Origin: Nocardia bovistercoris
Lineage (GTDB): Bacteria; Actinomycetota; Actinomycetes; Mycobacteriales; Mycobacteriaceae
Reading direction: 5' to 3'
DNA: 64,000 bases
Assembly: GCF_015674855.1 (NCBI RefSeq)
Contig: NZ_JADMLG010000001.1
Location: 302,193 to 366,192 of the forward strand
Part shown: positions 44,483-54,449 of the stretch, piece by piece
Layout: each line of letters opens with the position of its first letter
How positions within the stretch are numbered: position 1 is the stretch's first letter
Notes under the pieces: model-generated
Told to the model about the DNA's origin: nothing
The model's database searches: none
What the model saw: the letters and a program-made list of their open reading frames with translations, nothing else
Translations under genes and position numbers: made by a program

Positions 44483-46269
44483 CGGGAGGTCTCCTTCACC
44501 AGAACGCCGCCTGCACCGCGTTCTCTAGCTATCTGTTGCATCGCGCCGAGTCCGTTCACCGAGGGCTTGGACCACCACGGCGACCGCGAGGCCAGCATCA
44601 TGAGCGGGGCGGTGACGAGGTAGAGCACGATCACGTCGAGCACGGTGGTGATGCCGAGGGTGAACGCGAAGCCCTTCACCTGTCCGGCGGCGAGGATGTA
44701 GAGCACCACCGAGGCGATCAGGCTGACCGTCTTGCCCGAGAGGTTGGTGCGCTGCGCGCGCGCCCATCCGCGCGGCACCGCGGAACGGAAACTGCGGCCC
44801 TCGCGCATCTCGTCCTTGATGCGTTCGAAGAACACGACGAAGGAGTCGGCGGTCAGGCCGATGCCGATGATCAGACCGGCGATGCCCGCGAGGTCGAGCG
44901 TGAATCCGATCCAGCGGCCGAGCAACACGATGATGCCGTACACCGCGACACCGGAGGCGATCAGCGAGAAGCCCGCGAGGAAGCCGAGCATGCGGTAGTA
45001 GGCCAGGCAGTACAGCAGCACCACGATCAGGCCGATCGCGCCCGCGAGCAGGCCCGCGCGCAGCGAGGAGAGCCCGAGGGTCGCCGAGACGGTCTCGGCC
45101 TCCGAGGTCTGGAACGACAGCGGCAGCGAACCGTACTTGAGGGTGTTCGCCAACTCCTTGGCGCTGGAGGCGGTGAAACTGCCGGAGATGGTGGTGCGGC
45201 CGCCCTGCTGCGGGCCCTGCTGCACGACCGGCGCCGACACCACGCGGGAGTCGAGCACGAAGGCGACGCGCTGGTTGACCATCTCACCGGTCAGCTTGGC
45301 CCACTCGTCGCTGCCGCCGCCCTTGAACTCCAGGTTCACCTCGTGCCTGGCCTGCTGGGAGTTCAGGCCCGCGGTGGCGTCCTTGATCTCCTGGCCGTCG
45401 ATGCGGCTCGGACCGAGCAGGTACACCTCGGGGTTCTGCGAACCGGGCAGGGAACAGGTGACCAGCGGCAGGGTCGGGTCGTCGTTGCCCGCCAGCGGAT
45501 CGGGTTTCGCGCAGTCGATGGTCGCCATCGCGAGTTGCTGCACCGTCGGGTCGCTGCTCTGCCTGGTGGCCTTGGCGTCGGTGATCTCCTTCTGCGCCTG
45601 CTCCTGCGGGGTCAACGGCCCCTTGTCGCCGGGAGCGGCGGGCGGCGAGGTCGGCGCCTGCGCGGGGAAGACCCGGGGCTGCGGCGCGGGCTCGGCCACG
45701 GGCGCGACGGGCGCCGGAGCCTCCCCGACCGGTGGCACGGGCGCCTCCGCGGCGGGCGGCGCGTCCACCGGCGGCGCGTCGGCGGGCGGTGCGGGCGCTT
45801 CGCCCGCGGGCGGTGCGGCAGGAGATGTCGGTGGCGCGGTGGTGGGGACCTGCGACGCGCCGGTTCCGTTGTTCGCGCCGCCGCCGGTCGGGTTCTGGTA
45901 CTTCAGCACCGGCCGGATGTACAGCTTGGCGGTGGTCGCCAGCGACCGCGCCTGCTGACCGTCGTCGCCGGGCACCGTGATCACCAGGTTGTCGCCGTCG
46001 ATCAGGACCTCCGAACCGGAGACGCCGAGGCCGTTGACGCGGCTCTCGATGATGTCCTGCGCCTTGCGCAGGCTGTCCTGGGACGGCTTGCTGCCGTCGG
46101 GGGTGCGCGCGGTCAACGTGACGCGGGTGCCACCCTGTAGGTCGATGCCGAGTTTGGGTGTCGGGGCCTTGTCACCGGTGAAGAACACCAGTGCGTAGAT
46201 CACGGCCAGCAGCGCGGCGTAGACGCCGAGCAACCGGAACGGATGCGCCGATCCCTGCGAAGGTGGCAC
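44479..46269 (-). CDS. secD: Protein translocase subunit SecD
   Basis: A 596-residue SecD. The first membrane segment and LGIDLQGGTRVTL are at the N terminus, and the C-terminal five-helix bundle has GLIIGIGLTADSFVVFFERIKDE. An extracytoplasmic insertion of about 90 residues (roughly 125-220) is almost only Pro and Ala; a similar but shorter tract is known in mycobacterial SecD. GTG 46269 has AGGAG upstream at 9 bases. Confidence 0.97.
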   Translation of the reverse strand: MPPSQGSAHPFRLLGVYAALLAVIYALVFFTGDKAPTPKLGIDLQGGTRVTLTARTPDGSKPSQDSLRKAQDIIESRVNGLGVSGSEVLIDGDNLVITVPGDDGQQARSLATTAKLYIRPVLKYQNPTGGGANNGTGASQVPTTAPPTSPAAPPAGEAPAPPADAPPVDAPPAAEAPVPPVGEAPAPVAPVAEPAPQPRVFPAQAPTSPPAAPGDKGPLTPQEQAQKEITDAKATRQSSDPTVQQLAMATIDCAKPDPLAGNDDPTLPLVTCSLPGSQNPEVYLLGPSRIDGQEIKDATAGLNSQQARHEVNLEFKGGGSDEWAKLTGEMVNQRVAFVLDSRVVSAPVVQQGPQQGGRTTISGSFTASSAKELANTLKYGSLPLSFQTSEAETVSATLGLSSLRAGLLAGAIGLIVVLLYCLAYYRMLGFLAGFSLIASGVAVYGIIVLLGRWIGFTLDLAGIAGLIIGIGLTADSFVVFFERIKDEMREGRSFRSAVPRGWARAQRTNLSGKTVSLIASVVLYILAAGQVKGFAFTLGITTVLDVIVLYLVTAPLMMLASRSPWWSKPSVNGLGAMQQIARERGAGGVLVKETSR

Positions 46270-46442
46270 AGTACGTATCTCCTAGAGGCGGAAGTCGAGG
46301 ATGGAACTGACGGGCGCGCGTCGCCGCGGCGTCCCCGGTGGCGTGACGATACGCCCGCTATCGGACGGCGAGTACGGCGGTCCCGACCGCGCGTGCCGAC
46401 GGCGCCGGTGGGTCGCGGCGCGGGCGGTGCCGAATCGGACGG

Positions 46443-46808
46443 TCAGTCCTTGGTCAGCCGGGTTTCGCTCGGCGCGGGGGTCTCCTCGGCCGAATCGGTC
46501 GCGGACTCGTCCGCCGCGGATTCCGCGTCGGGCTCGAGCGCCGCGGCGGACTCGTCGACGGTGCGCAGGTCGCGAATGGACTGCCGCAGCCAGGTGGTGA
46601 CGACGTCCTCGGCGATCTCCAGGTCGACGGTCTCGTCGTCCAGGTCGACCACGGTGCCGTACAGCCCCGACGTGGTGGTCACCGCGTCGCCGATCTTCAA
46701 GCTCTCCTGCATCGAGGAGACCTTCTCGGCCTCCCGCTTCTGACGGCGGACGCCGAGGAACATCGGCACGAGCAGGGCTACCAGCAGCAGCGGAAACAGG
46801 AGTTCCAT
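46443..46808 (-). CDS. yajC: Sec translocase accessory protein YajC
   Basis: A 121-residue protein with one N-terminal membrane segment (1-18), a basic stretch (GVRRQKREAEKV) and the KIGDAVTTTSGLYGTVVDLDDETV domain typical of YajC. The acidic tail is longer than in E. coli. It heads the yajC-secD-secF set; secD starts 173 bases downstream. Confidence 0.95.
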   Translation of the reverse strand: MELLFPLLLVALLVPMFLGVRRQKREAEKVSSMQESLKIGDAVTTTSGLYGTVVDLDDETVDLEIAEDVVTTWLRQSIRDLRTVDESAAALEPDAESAADESATDSAEETPAPSETRLTKD

Positions 46809-46993
46809 CGTCGAAGTCAGTCCCTAGTGTCGGTGGGTGGGATGGACAGGTACCCACACAGTCTGCCAGTTCACATCGTGGGCGCCACACCCGCACACCC
46901 CCGGCGACCCGCAGGTCGGGACGCCCGCACCCGGCGCGGTCGGGTTCCGCGCGCCCCGGAGCGGCCCGACCACCCCTCGAACGGGCCGGGGAC

Positions 46994-47013
46994 CGGGGCG
47001 CGCGGGCGCCCCG
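46994..47013 (-). terminator. Hairpin terminator of the monooxygenase gene
   Basis: A perfect 8-bp stem CGGGGCGC / GCGCCCCG with a GCGG loop abuts the stop codon of the monooxygenase gene. It has no U-tract. It would also separate this gene from yajC transcription. Confidence 0.65.
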
Positions 47014-48525
47014 TCAGGCGGATCTGGTTCGCGCGGCGGTAGCGGCGTCGAAGGTGTAGTCGTCGAGCGGGAACCGCGCGGCCTGCCGGTGCGTGCCGAT
47101 CGTGCTGTTGGGCCGCAGCAGCGCCGCCTCACCGTGCGGGTTGAAATAGTAGCTGCGGGCGGTCGCGCAGTCGCCGCCGTAGAAGACCGAATCGTCGAGG
47201 CGTTCGGTGACCTCGGCGAGGAATCGGTCGTTGGCCGCGCCGGTGACCTCGAAGGTCCGCGCGCCGCGGCGCAGCATCTCGCCGAACAGCCTGCCCATGT
47301 GCTTCATCTGGGCCTCGATGGTGGTGAAGTAGGACAGCCCGCTGTAGGCGTAGGGGCTGTTGAGGCTGACGAGGTTGGGGAACTTCGGCATCGTGATGCC
47401 CTCGTACGCCTGGAATCGGTTGTCGCGCCACCATTTCCCGAGGTCGACGCCGTCGCGGCCGATGACCTCGAAGGCAGGGAAGTTCACGTCCCACAGGTTG
47501 AAGCCGGTCGCGAGGACGAGGGTGTCGATCTCGGTCCTCCGCCCGTCGGTGGTGACCACGGCGTCGGGTTCGATGCGGTCGATGGACTCGGTCTCCAGGC
47601 GCACGTTCGGGCGGTTGAACACCGTGAAGTAGTGGTTGGAGAAGGTCGGGCGCTTGCAACCGAAGTCGTAGTCCGGGGTGAGCTGTTCGCGAACCCGCTT
47701 GTCGCGCACCTGTGCCCGCAGATGCGCTTTGGCGAGTACGCCCACCGCCCGGTTCAGCGGCTTGGCCTGGCGGAAGTGCAGCACCCCGACCACCATGAGC
47801 GCCTCGAGCAGGCCGGAGTTGACCGCGCGCGCGGCCTTCTGGGTGGCGGGCACCGCCGCGAACAGCTTCTGCACGGCGGCCGGGATGGCGAGGTCGACCT
47901 TGGGCACCACCCAGATCGGGGTGCGCTGGAAGACCGTCAGCTCCGCGACCTCGCGCGCGAGTTCGGGCACCAACTGCACCGCGGTCGCGCCGGTGCCGAT
48001 GACGGCCGCCCTGCGACCGGTGAGATCCAGATCGTCGGGCCACGCGGTGGTGTGCACGATCCGGCCCGCGAAGGTGTCGATGCCGGGGAAGGGCGGGGTG
48101 TAGGGCTGGGAGAGGAATCCGGTGGCGGTGACCAGATAGCGGGCGGTCACGGTCTCGTTGCCGGCCAGCGCGATCTCCCACTGCTGTAGCGCCTCGTCCC
48201 AGCGGGCGCCGTCGACGCGGACGCCGAAGCGCATCCGGCGGCGCAGGCCGTATTTGTCGGCGACGTGGTCGGCGTACTTCTTCAGCTCGGCGCCGGGAGC
48301 GAACAGCCTCGACCAGTACGGATTCGGTTCGAAGGAGTACGAGTAGGTGACCGAGGCGATGTCGACGGCAAGGCCGGGATAGCGGTTGACGTGCCAGGTG
48401 CCGCCGAGATCGGCCTCCCGCTCCAGGATCACGAAATTGCTCAGGCCGAGCCGGTCGAGCTCGATGCCCGCGCCGATTCCACCGAAACCCGCGCCGACTA
48501 TTACCGCGTCGTACCGAGGCGCCAC
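47014..48525 (-). CDS. Baeyer-Villiger-type flavin monooxygenase
   Basis: A 503-residue FAD/NADPH monooxygenase. The FAD motif GAGFGGIG is at 11-18, the BVMO fingerprint FAGRIVHTTAWP at 152-163, and the NADPH motif GTGATAVQ follows. It should insert oxygen into ketones or oxidise heteroatoms; substrate unknown. GTG 48525 is 6 bases after TGGAGG, so it is preferred over ATG 48567. It is divergent from a TetR gene with a palindrome between, so it is probably repressed by that regulator. Confidence 0.92.
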   Translation of the reverse strand: MAPRYDAVIVGAGFGGIGAGIELDRLGLSNFVILEREADLGGTWHVNRYPGLAVDIASVTYSYSFEPNPYWSRLFAPGAELKKYADHVADKYGLRRRMRFGVRVDGARWDEALQQWEIALAGNETVTARYLVTATGFLSQPYTPPFPGIDTFAGRIVHTTAWPDDLDLTGRRAAVIGTGATAVQLVPELAREVAELTVFQRTPIWVVPKVDLAIPAAVQKLFAAVPATQKAARAVNSGLLEALMVVGVLHFRQAKPLNRAVGVLAKAHLRAQVRDKRVREQLTPDYDFGCKRPTFSNHYFTVFNRPNVRLETESIDRIEPDAVVTTDGRRTEIDTLVLATGFNLWDVNFPAFEVIGRDGVDLGKWWRDNRFQAYEGITMPKFPNLVSLNSPYAYSGLSYFTTIEAQMKHMGRLFGEMLRRGARTFEVTGAANDRFLAEVTERLDDSVFYGGDCATARSYYFNPHGEAALLRPNSTIGTHRQAARFPLDDYTFDAATAARTRSA

Positions 48526-48552
48526 GCCGAACCTCCAGAAGATGAACCGCTT

Positions 48553-48584
48553 GTCACAGAATGACACATCATTCCGTTTGTGAC
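48553..48584. promoter_or_regulatory. Operator candidate between the BVMO and TetR genes
   Basis: A nested inverted repeat: inner arms GAATGA / TCATTC with a 4-base centre (48559-48574) and outer arms GTCACA / TGTGAC (48553-48558, 48579-48584). Divergent placement is typical of a TetR operator controlling both genes. Confidence 0.6.
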
Positions 48585-48602
48585 GACTGTATCATCGGCG
48601 GG

Positions 48603-49271
48603 GTGACCGAGCCATCGACGCGGGCGTCCCGCACCACCGGCGGTGCGCGAGCCGACAGGCGCAAGGCCGAGATGCGCAGGGACATCATCGACACCGCCTT
48701 CACCTGCTTCGCCGAGCGCGGCTACCACGCCACCGGCATCGCCGACATCGCCGGTCGGCTCGGCATCGGCCACGGCACCTTCTACCGGTACTTCAGCAAC
48801 AAGCGCGACATCATCGACCACGTCATCGACGAACTCGCCGAACGGATCATCACCGCGCTCGGCACCGACAACGCCCCCGACGCCGCGACCACCCTCGCGC
48901 AGTACCGCGCCCAGACCGACCGCATCGGCGCCGCGCTGACCAGCATCCTGCTCGACGACCCGCGCGTCCCCCAGCTGCTGCTGTTCCACGCCACCGGCAT
49001 CGACGACGAACTCACCGCCCGCCTGTATGGGCTGCTCGACACCGCCGACTCCCTCACCGCCGCCTACCTGGAACACGGGGTCGAACTCGGCTACCTGCGC
49101 GCGGATCTCGACACGCGGAACACCGCCCGCGCCGTCACCGGCATGTTGGTGATCGGTGTCGTGCACGGGCTGCGCAATTCCGAGACCGCGCGAGTCGAAG
49201 CGCTCAACGAGGCCATCCGGCGACTGCTCATCGACGGCGTGCGCGCCGAGCCGGATATCCGCGACCGCTGA
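48603..49271 (+). CDS. TetR-family regulator
   Basis: A 222-residue regulator with an N-terminal TetR helix-turn-helix (DIIDTAFTCFAERGYHATGIADIAGRLGIGHGTFYRYF-type, residues about 26-66) and a C-terminal ligand domain. GTG 48603 is the likely start, after a short non-conserved upstream frame. It probably represses the divergent BVMO gene and itself. Confidence 0.88.
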   Translation: MTEPSTRASRTTGGARADRRKAEMRRDIIDTAFTCFAERGYHATGIADIAGRLGIGHGTFYRYFSNKRDIIDHVIDELAERIITALGTDNAPDAATTLAQYRAQTDRIGAALTSILLDDPRVPQLLLFHATGIDDELTARLYGLLDTADSLTAAYLEHGVELGYLRADLDTRNTARAVTGMLVIGVVHGLRNSETARVEALNEAIRRLLIDGVRAEPDIRDR

Positions 49272-49402
49272 TATCGCACCGCCGTCGCGGTTACTGTGTG
49301 GGCACAGCAACCGATTCATCGCGTGGGGGCCGAGTGTTCTCTAGGAACCGAGCAGTACGAAACCGGGAGAACCCCACGGCCACAGTCGATCCGGCTGACA
49401 CA

Positions 49403-49981
49403 ATGTGGCGTGTGACGCCCGAGGACGCCCGCCGTATCCACTTCGCGATGCCGTCGGTCGGCCATCACGGATACGACGCCGACCGGGTCGACGAATTCCT
49501 CGAACGCGTCGCCTCGACCCTGGAAGGCGGAAGCGGGCTCACCGCCGACGACATCCGACGCGTCGACTTCGAGTCGCCCCGGTTCGGGGCGCGCGGCTAT
49601 CAGGCCGACGAGGTCGACGAATTCCTCGACCGGGTCCGCGCCGAACTGGAGCACCGCGCGCGCGGCGTCCGACCGGCTCCCGTGCGCGAATCCCGCGCCA
49701 CCGGCGGGGCGATCCTGACGCCTCGGGACGTGCACCGCGTGCGGTTCTCGAGTGCCACGGTCGGACGGCGCGGCTATCACGAGGAGGAGGTCGAAGCCTT
49801 CCTCGACCTGGTCGCCGCCAGTCTCGCCGCCGACGGTCCCGGCACTTTGACCGTGGCCGATGTCAGAGCCGTGCATTTCACCGACGCGCGCGTCGGCACC
49901 CGCGGCTACCAGCGCGACGAGGTCGAGGCGTTCCTCGAGCTGGTCGTCACCGCACTCGAATTCGCCGGGCGCCGCCGTTGA
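49403..49981 (+). CDS. Protein of four DivIVA-type repeats
   Basis: A 192-residue protein made of four copies of the DivIVA N-terminal motif (4-36, 46-78, 105-137, 149-181). Each has the pattern 'V/L-T-x-x-D-x-x-x-V-x-F...G-x-x-GY...V-x-x-F-L-x-x-V'. The motif normally occurs once at the start of DivIVA/Wag31 to bind negatively curved membrane. The long DivIVA coiled coil is absent. It may sense curvature or decorate poles. The start is uncertain: ATG 49403 or GTG 49334. Confidence 0.8.
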   Translation: MWRVTPEDARRIHFAMPSVGHHGYDADRVDEFLERVASTLEGGSGLTADDIRRVDFESPRFGARGYQADEVDEFLDRVRAELEHRARGVRPAPVRESRATGGAILTPRDVHRVRFSSATVGRRGYHEEEVEAFLDLVAASLAADGPGTLTVADVRAVHFTDARVGTRGYQRDEVEAFLELVVTALEFAGRRR

Positions 49982-49988
49982 GCGCCCG

Positions 49989-50504
49989 TCAGCCCTGGAT
50001 GCTGTGCAGTTCGGCCTCTTGCAGATCGTCGGGGAACACGTAGCGGCGGAACGCCCAGAAACGGAACACCATCGCCAGCAGGACGCCGAGGATCTGGCCG
50101 GTGATGAAATTCGCGACGGCCTGAGTCACCGGTCCGACATGTGGCACCCGGATGTCGAACAAGTAGAGCGAGATCGCCTGCGGCAGCATCGTCACGCCGA
50201 TGCCGAGCGCGCTGATGGCGAAGAACAGGGCGGCCTCGTGGCTGCGCTGTCTGCCGCCTCGGGTGCGGAAGGACCACTCCCGGTTCAGCACGTAGGACGC
50301 GACGGTGGCGATGAGTACGCCGAGAAGTCTTGCGGTGAGGGGCTTCTCGCCCAGTACCGTCAACTTCGTCGCGTACACCACACCGGTATCGATAAACCAG
50401 GTGATCGCCCCGACCGCCGCGAACTTCAGCTTCTCCCGGTGCAGGATCATCTGGGAACGGTACGGCTCGGGCACTCGCTCGAGAACTGTCTGGACCAATG
50501 CCAC
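49989..50504 (-). CDS. GtrA-family membrane protein
   Basis: A 171-residue protein with four hydrophobic segments and the GtrA pattern (KFAAVGAITWFIDTGVVY, ATVASYVLNREWSF). GtrA-like proteins help flip or transfer lipid-linked sugars for cell-envelope glycans. GTG 50504 is the start; a long read-through frame continues antisense of frame into ruvB and is not a gene. It is convergent with the DivIVA-repeat gene and downstream of ruvB. Confidence 0.85.
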   Translation of the reverse strand: MALVQTVLERVPEPYRSQMILHREKLKFAAVGAITWFIDTGVVYATKLTVLGEKPLTARLLGVLIATVASYVLNREWSFRTRGGRQRSHEAALFFAISALGIGVTMLPQAISLYLFDIRVPHVGPVTQAVANFITGQILGVLLAMVFRFWAFRRYVFPDDLQEAELHSIQG

Positions 50505-50587
50505 CCGATCGACTCTATCCCGCCTCGGCCGACTCGGCCGCGCGGCCGGACTTTCGCCCCGCACAACCGGTGCCGACCGAACGCGAA

Positions 50588-51667
<1,080 letters not shown>

Positions 51668-51673
51668 GGCGGC

Positions 51674-52276
51674 CTACCGGTTGCGACCGAGCAGGCTGAG
51701 CGCGGCGCGCAGCGCGGCGGAAGTACCCGCGGCGGGATTCTCGGCGAGCACGCTGTCGACGGCCTGTTCGGCCTGTTTGAGCGGGAAACTCAGGCCGGTG
51801 AGCGCCTCGACCACCTGATCGCGCACCGGCGCGACCGCGGGCGCCGCCGATCCGGGCGGACCGGAGTGCACCGGCACCAGATTCACCTTGTCGCGCAGTT
51901 CGACCACCATGCGTTCGGCGCCGCGCTTGCCGATGCCTGGCACCCGGGTGAGCGCGGCGACATTGCTCTCCGCCAACGCCTTGCGCAGCGCCTCGGGTTC
52001 CAGAACCGCGAGGACGGCCATGGCGAGGCGGGGGCCGACCCCGGACACCGTCTGCAGCAGTCCGAACAACTCGCGCGCCTCGGTGTCGGCGAACCCGTAG
52101 AGGGTCATCGAATCCTCGCGCACGATCATGGCGGTGTAGAGCCTGGCCTCCTCGCCGCGGGCGAGCGTCGCCAAGGTGGACGGGGTCGCGTTGAGCCGAT
52201 AGCCGACGCCCGCCGCCTCGATCACGACGTGATCGAGCGCGATCTCGAGCACCTCGCCACGCACCGACGCGATCAC
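51674..52276 (-). CDS. ruvA: Holliday junction helicase subunit RuvA
   Basis: A 200-residue protein with the N-terminal OB fold, two helix-hairpin-helix motifs ([36 protein letters not shown]) and the C-terminal RuvB-binding domain. It binds four-way junctions. GTG 52276 overlaps the ruvC stop (GTGA). Confidence 0.97.
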   Translation of the reverse strand: MIASVRGEVLEIALDHVVIEAAGVGYRLNATPSTLATLARGEEARLYTAMIVREDSMTLYGFADTEARELFGLLQTVSGVGPRLAMAVLAVLEPEALRKALAESNVAALTRVPGIGKRGAERMVVELRDKVNLVPVHSGPPGSAAPAVAPVRDQVVEALTGLSFPLKQAEQAVDSVLAENPAAGTSAALRAALSLLGRNR

Positions 52277-52881
52277 TCGCCCACCGCCTTCCGTTGTCCG
52301 CCACCGCTGTTTCGCGTGCCGCCCGCTCGTCGCTGTTCGGCCAGCCGCTCGGTGTAGCGCGCCCGGGCGGCGGCCGCCTGCGCCTCGGCCTTCGCCATCC
52401 GGTCGAGCAGCGGCGCCCGCCAACAATGGCAGATCGCCAAGGCCAGCGCATCGGCGGCATCCGCCGGTTTCGGCGCGACCCGGAGTCCGAGTATCCGCGT
52501 GACCATGGCCGTGACCTGTGCCTTGTCGGCAGAGCCGTTCCCGGTCACGGCCGCCTTCACCTCGCTCGGGGTGTGGAAGGCCACCGGGATCCCGCGCCGA
52601 GCCGCCGCCAGCGCGACGACCCCGCCCGCCTGCGCCGTGCCCATCGCGGTGCGGACGTTGTGCTGGGAGAAGACCCGCTCGATCGCGACCGCGTCGGGTC
52701 GGTGCGCGTCCATCCACCGCTCGGCGGCATCGGCGACTCTGAGCAGGCGATTGGCCAGATCCATATCCTGCGGGGTGCGCACCACCCCGACATCGACCGC
52801 GGTCACCTTGCGCCCGATCCCGCCGTCCACCATGCCGATGCCGCACCGGGTGAGTCCGGGGTCGACGCCCATCACCCGCAC
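52273..52881 (-). CDS. ruvC: Holliday junction resolvase RuvC
   Basis: A 202-residue RuvC. The acidic active site is readable: Asp7 (GVDPGLT), the IERVF glutamate, and the C-terminal DAADALALA aspartates. It cuts Holliday junctions. GTG 52881 gives MRVMGVDPG as in mycobacteria and follows GAGAGGGG. An SOS box lies 20 bases upstream, so ruvCAB is LexA-controlled. Confidence 0.97.
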   Translation of the reverse strand: MRVMGVDPGLTRCGIGMVDGGIGRKVTAVDVGVVRTPQDMDLANRLLRVADAAERWMDAHRPDAVAIERVFSQHNVRTAMGTAQAGGVVALAAARRGIPVAFHTPSEVKAAVTGNGSADKAQVTAMVTRILGLRVAPKPADAADALALAICHCWRAPLLDRMAKAEAQAAAARARYTERLAEQRRAGGTRNSGGGQRKAVGE

Positions 52882-52900
52882 GCAAACCCCTCTCGCAGAG

Positions 52901-52916
52901 ACGAACAATTGTTCGA
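52901..52916 (-). promoter_or_regulatory. LexA (SOS) box of ruvCAB
   Basis: On the minus strand TCGAACAATTGTTCGT matches the mycobacterial SOS box at 15 of 16 positions. It lies 20 bases upstream of the ruvC start. M. tuberculosis ruvC is also SOS-controlled. Confidence 0.85.
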
Positions 52917-52945
52917 GAGTCTAGTGGAAACGGACGCGGTTTCGG

Positions 52946-53470
52946 CTACCGGTCGCGCGCGTCGCGCAGCGATGTCTCGAAGGCCGCGTAGGCGATCTCG
53001 TCGAAGAGCACGAACCGCACCTCTTCGACGGCGGTGACGGCGGCCGACACGGTGCCGACCGCGATGCGTGCGCCGTCGTCGATGGGCCAGCCGTATATCC
53101 CGGTCGAGATGGCCGGGAAAGCGACCGTGCGCGCACCCAATTCGTCGGCGACGCGCAGGGATTCGCGATAGCAGGCGATCAGGTCCGCCGAGCGGTCCTC
53201 GGTGCGCGACCAGACCGGGCCGACGGTGTGGACGACCCAGCGGGCGGGCAGGCGACCCGCGGTGGTCGCCACCGCGTGCCCGGTCGGCAGCCCGTCGACA
53301 TAGCGTTCGGCGCGCAGCGCGCGGCACTGCTCGAGAATCTCGGGACCGCCCCCGCGATGGATGGCGCCGTCGACGCCCCCGCCGCCGAGCAACGACGAGT
53401 TCGCGGCGTTGACCACCGCGTCGACCGCTTCCTCGGTGATGTCACCGCGCACCAACGTCAGGCTGACCAT
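52946..53470 (-). CDS. Macrodomain protein (O-acetyl-ADP-ribose deacetylase type)
   Basis: A 174-residue single macrodomain of the YmdB/MacroD type: VNAANSSLLGGGGVDGAIHRGGGP forms the ligand loop (quoted in part) and AFPAISTGIYGWP the second. It should hydrolyse O-acetyl-ADP-ribose or remove ADP-ribose from proteins. ATG 53470 has GGAG upstream. It is divergent from the ArsR gene. Confidence 0.93.
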   Translation of the reverse strand: MVSLTLVRGDITEEAVDAVVNAANSSLLGGGGVDGAIHRGGGPEILEQCRALRAERYVDGLPTGHAVATTAGRLPARWVVHTVGPVWSRTEDRSADLIACYRESLRVADELGARTVAFPAISTGIYGWPIDDGARIAVGTVSAAVTAVEEVRFVLFDEIAYAAFETSLRDARDR

Positions 53471-53509
53471 GACCCCATTCTCCGGTGGGCGTGCCCGCCT
53501 GGACAAATA

Positions 53510-53527
53510 CGTAACCATGTAGTTACG
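53510..53527. promoter_or_regulatory. ArsR operator candidate
   Basis: The perfect inverted repeat CGTAAC-N6-GTTACG lies 8 bases before the ArsR start codon. It is AT-richer than its surroundings and well placed for autorepression by the ArsR protein. Confidence 0.55.
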
Positions 53528-53535
53528 CTTCTGAC

Positions 53536-53910
53536 GTGGACGACGTGGCGGGCGCGATCTCGGACCCTGTGCGGCGGCAGATCATGGAATTGCTGCACGG
53601 GCGGCGGCTCACCGCGGGCGAGATCGCGAGCCGGTTCGACATCAGCAGGCCCGCGATCAGCAGGCATCTGCGCGTGCTGCGCGAATGCGGGCTCGTCCGC
53701 GACGAGGTGCGCGGCAGGGAGCGCTACTACGTGCTCGACGCCGAACCGCTCGCCGAACTCCTCGCGTGGATCGGCCGGGTACGCGGGCGCGAGCCGTGGT
53801 CCGCGCGCCTCGACGCGTTCGAGACCGAGGTCTACCGCACCCGCCGCGAGCGCCGCGCCGTCACGCCGAACAGCACCACACCGGACACGACACAGGAGCA
53901 CACCGCATGA
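53536..53910 (+). CDS. ArsR-family winged-helix regulator
   Basis: A 124-residue ArsR/SmtB-type regulator: AISDPVRRQIMELLHGRRL, a recognition helix DISRPAISRHLRVLRECGLV and the wing RGRERYYVLD. No clear metal-binding cysteines are seen, so it belongs to the group paired with SRPBCC proteins. Its stop overlaps the next start (ATGA). Confidence 0.92.
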   Translation: MDDVAGAISDPVRRQIMELLHGRRLTAGEIASRFDISRPAISRHLRVLRECGLVRDEVRGRERYYVLDAEPLAELLAWIGRVRGREPWSARLDAFETEVYRTRRERRAVTPNSTTPDTTQEHTA

Positions 53911-54407
53911 GCACACCCGCAGGCAGGCTGTTCGGCACCGAGGCGGGCGCCGACCTCGTCATCACCCGCCGCTTCCGCGCACCGATCACCGACGTGTGGG
54001 CGAGCCTCACCGAATCCGAGCGCACCGCGCGCTGGTTCGGCCCGTGGAAGGGCGAGGCGGGGCCGGGCCGAACCATCGAAGTCCAGATGACCTACGAGGA
54101 GGAACAGCCCTGGATGAACATGCGCGTCGACGCGTGCGAACCGCCACGGCGACTTGGGATCTCGGCGGTGGACGAGCACGGGTCGTGGTGGCTCGAGGTC
54201 GAACTCACCGAAACCGACAGCGGCACCGACATGCGATTCACCCAGCACTTCGACAAGTCCGACCTGGGATCGGTGTCGCACACCGGACCGGGCTGGGAGT
54301 ACTACCTCGACGCGTTCGTCGCCGCGCACGAGGGCGCCGCACAACCCGATTTCGACGACTACTTCCCCGCCATGCGCGCGTACTACGAGAACCTGCGCCC
54401 CGAGTGA
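53907..54407 (+). CDS. SRPBCC (AHSA1-type) protein
   Basis: A 166-residue START/Bet v1-like protein of the Aha1 C-terminal type: VITRRFRAPITDVWASLTE at the N terminus, ARWFGPW, and a C-terminal GWEYYLDAFVAA helix. The fold binds hydrophobic ligands. ArsR-SRPBCC pairs are common, and the second protein may be the ligand-handling partner. A hairpin terminator follows. Confidence 0.9.
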   Translation: MSTPAGRLFGTEAGADLVITRRFRAPITDVWASLTESERTARWFGPWKGEAGPGRTIEVQMTYEEEQPWMNMRVDACEPPRRLGISAVDEHGSWWLEVELTETDSGTDMRFTQHFDKSDLGSVSHTGPGWEYYLDAFVAAHEGAAQPDFDDYFPAMRAYYENLRPE

Positions 54408-54413
54408 CCATCG

Positions 54414-54440
54414 GATCCGGGGGCGCACCACCCCCGGATC
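54414..54440. terminator. Bidirectional hairpin terminator
   Basis: A perfect 10-bp stem GATCCGGGGG / CCCCCGGATC with a 7-base loop lies between the convergent SRPBCC and yebC stop codons and could end both transcripts. Confidence 0.8.
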
Positions 54441-54449
54441 ACCTCGGAA

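Noticed and set aside
40934..44623. An open frame of over 1200 codons on the plus strand
   Set aside because: It is antisense to apt, the dppE-like gene and secF, which have clear domains; the reading has no domain and low complexity.
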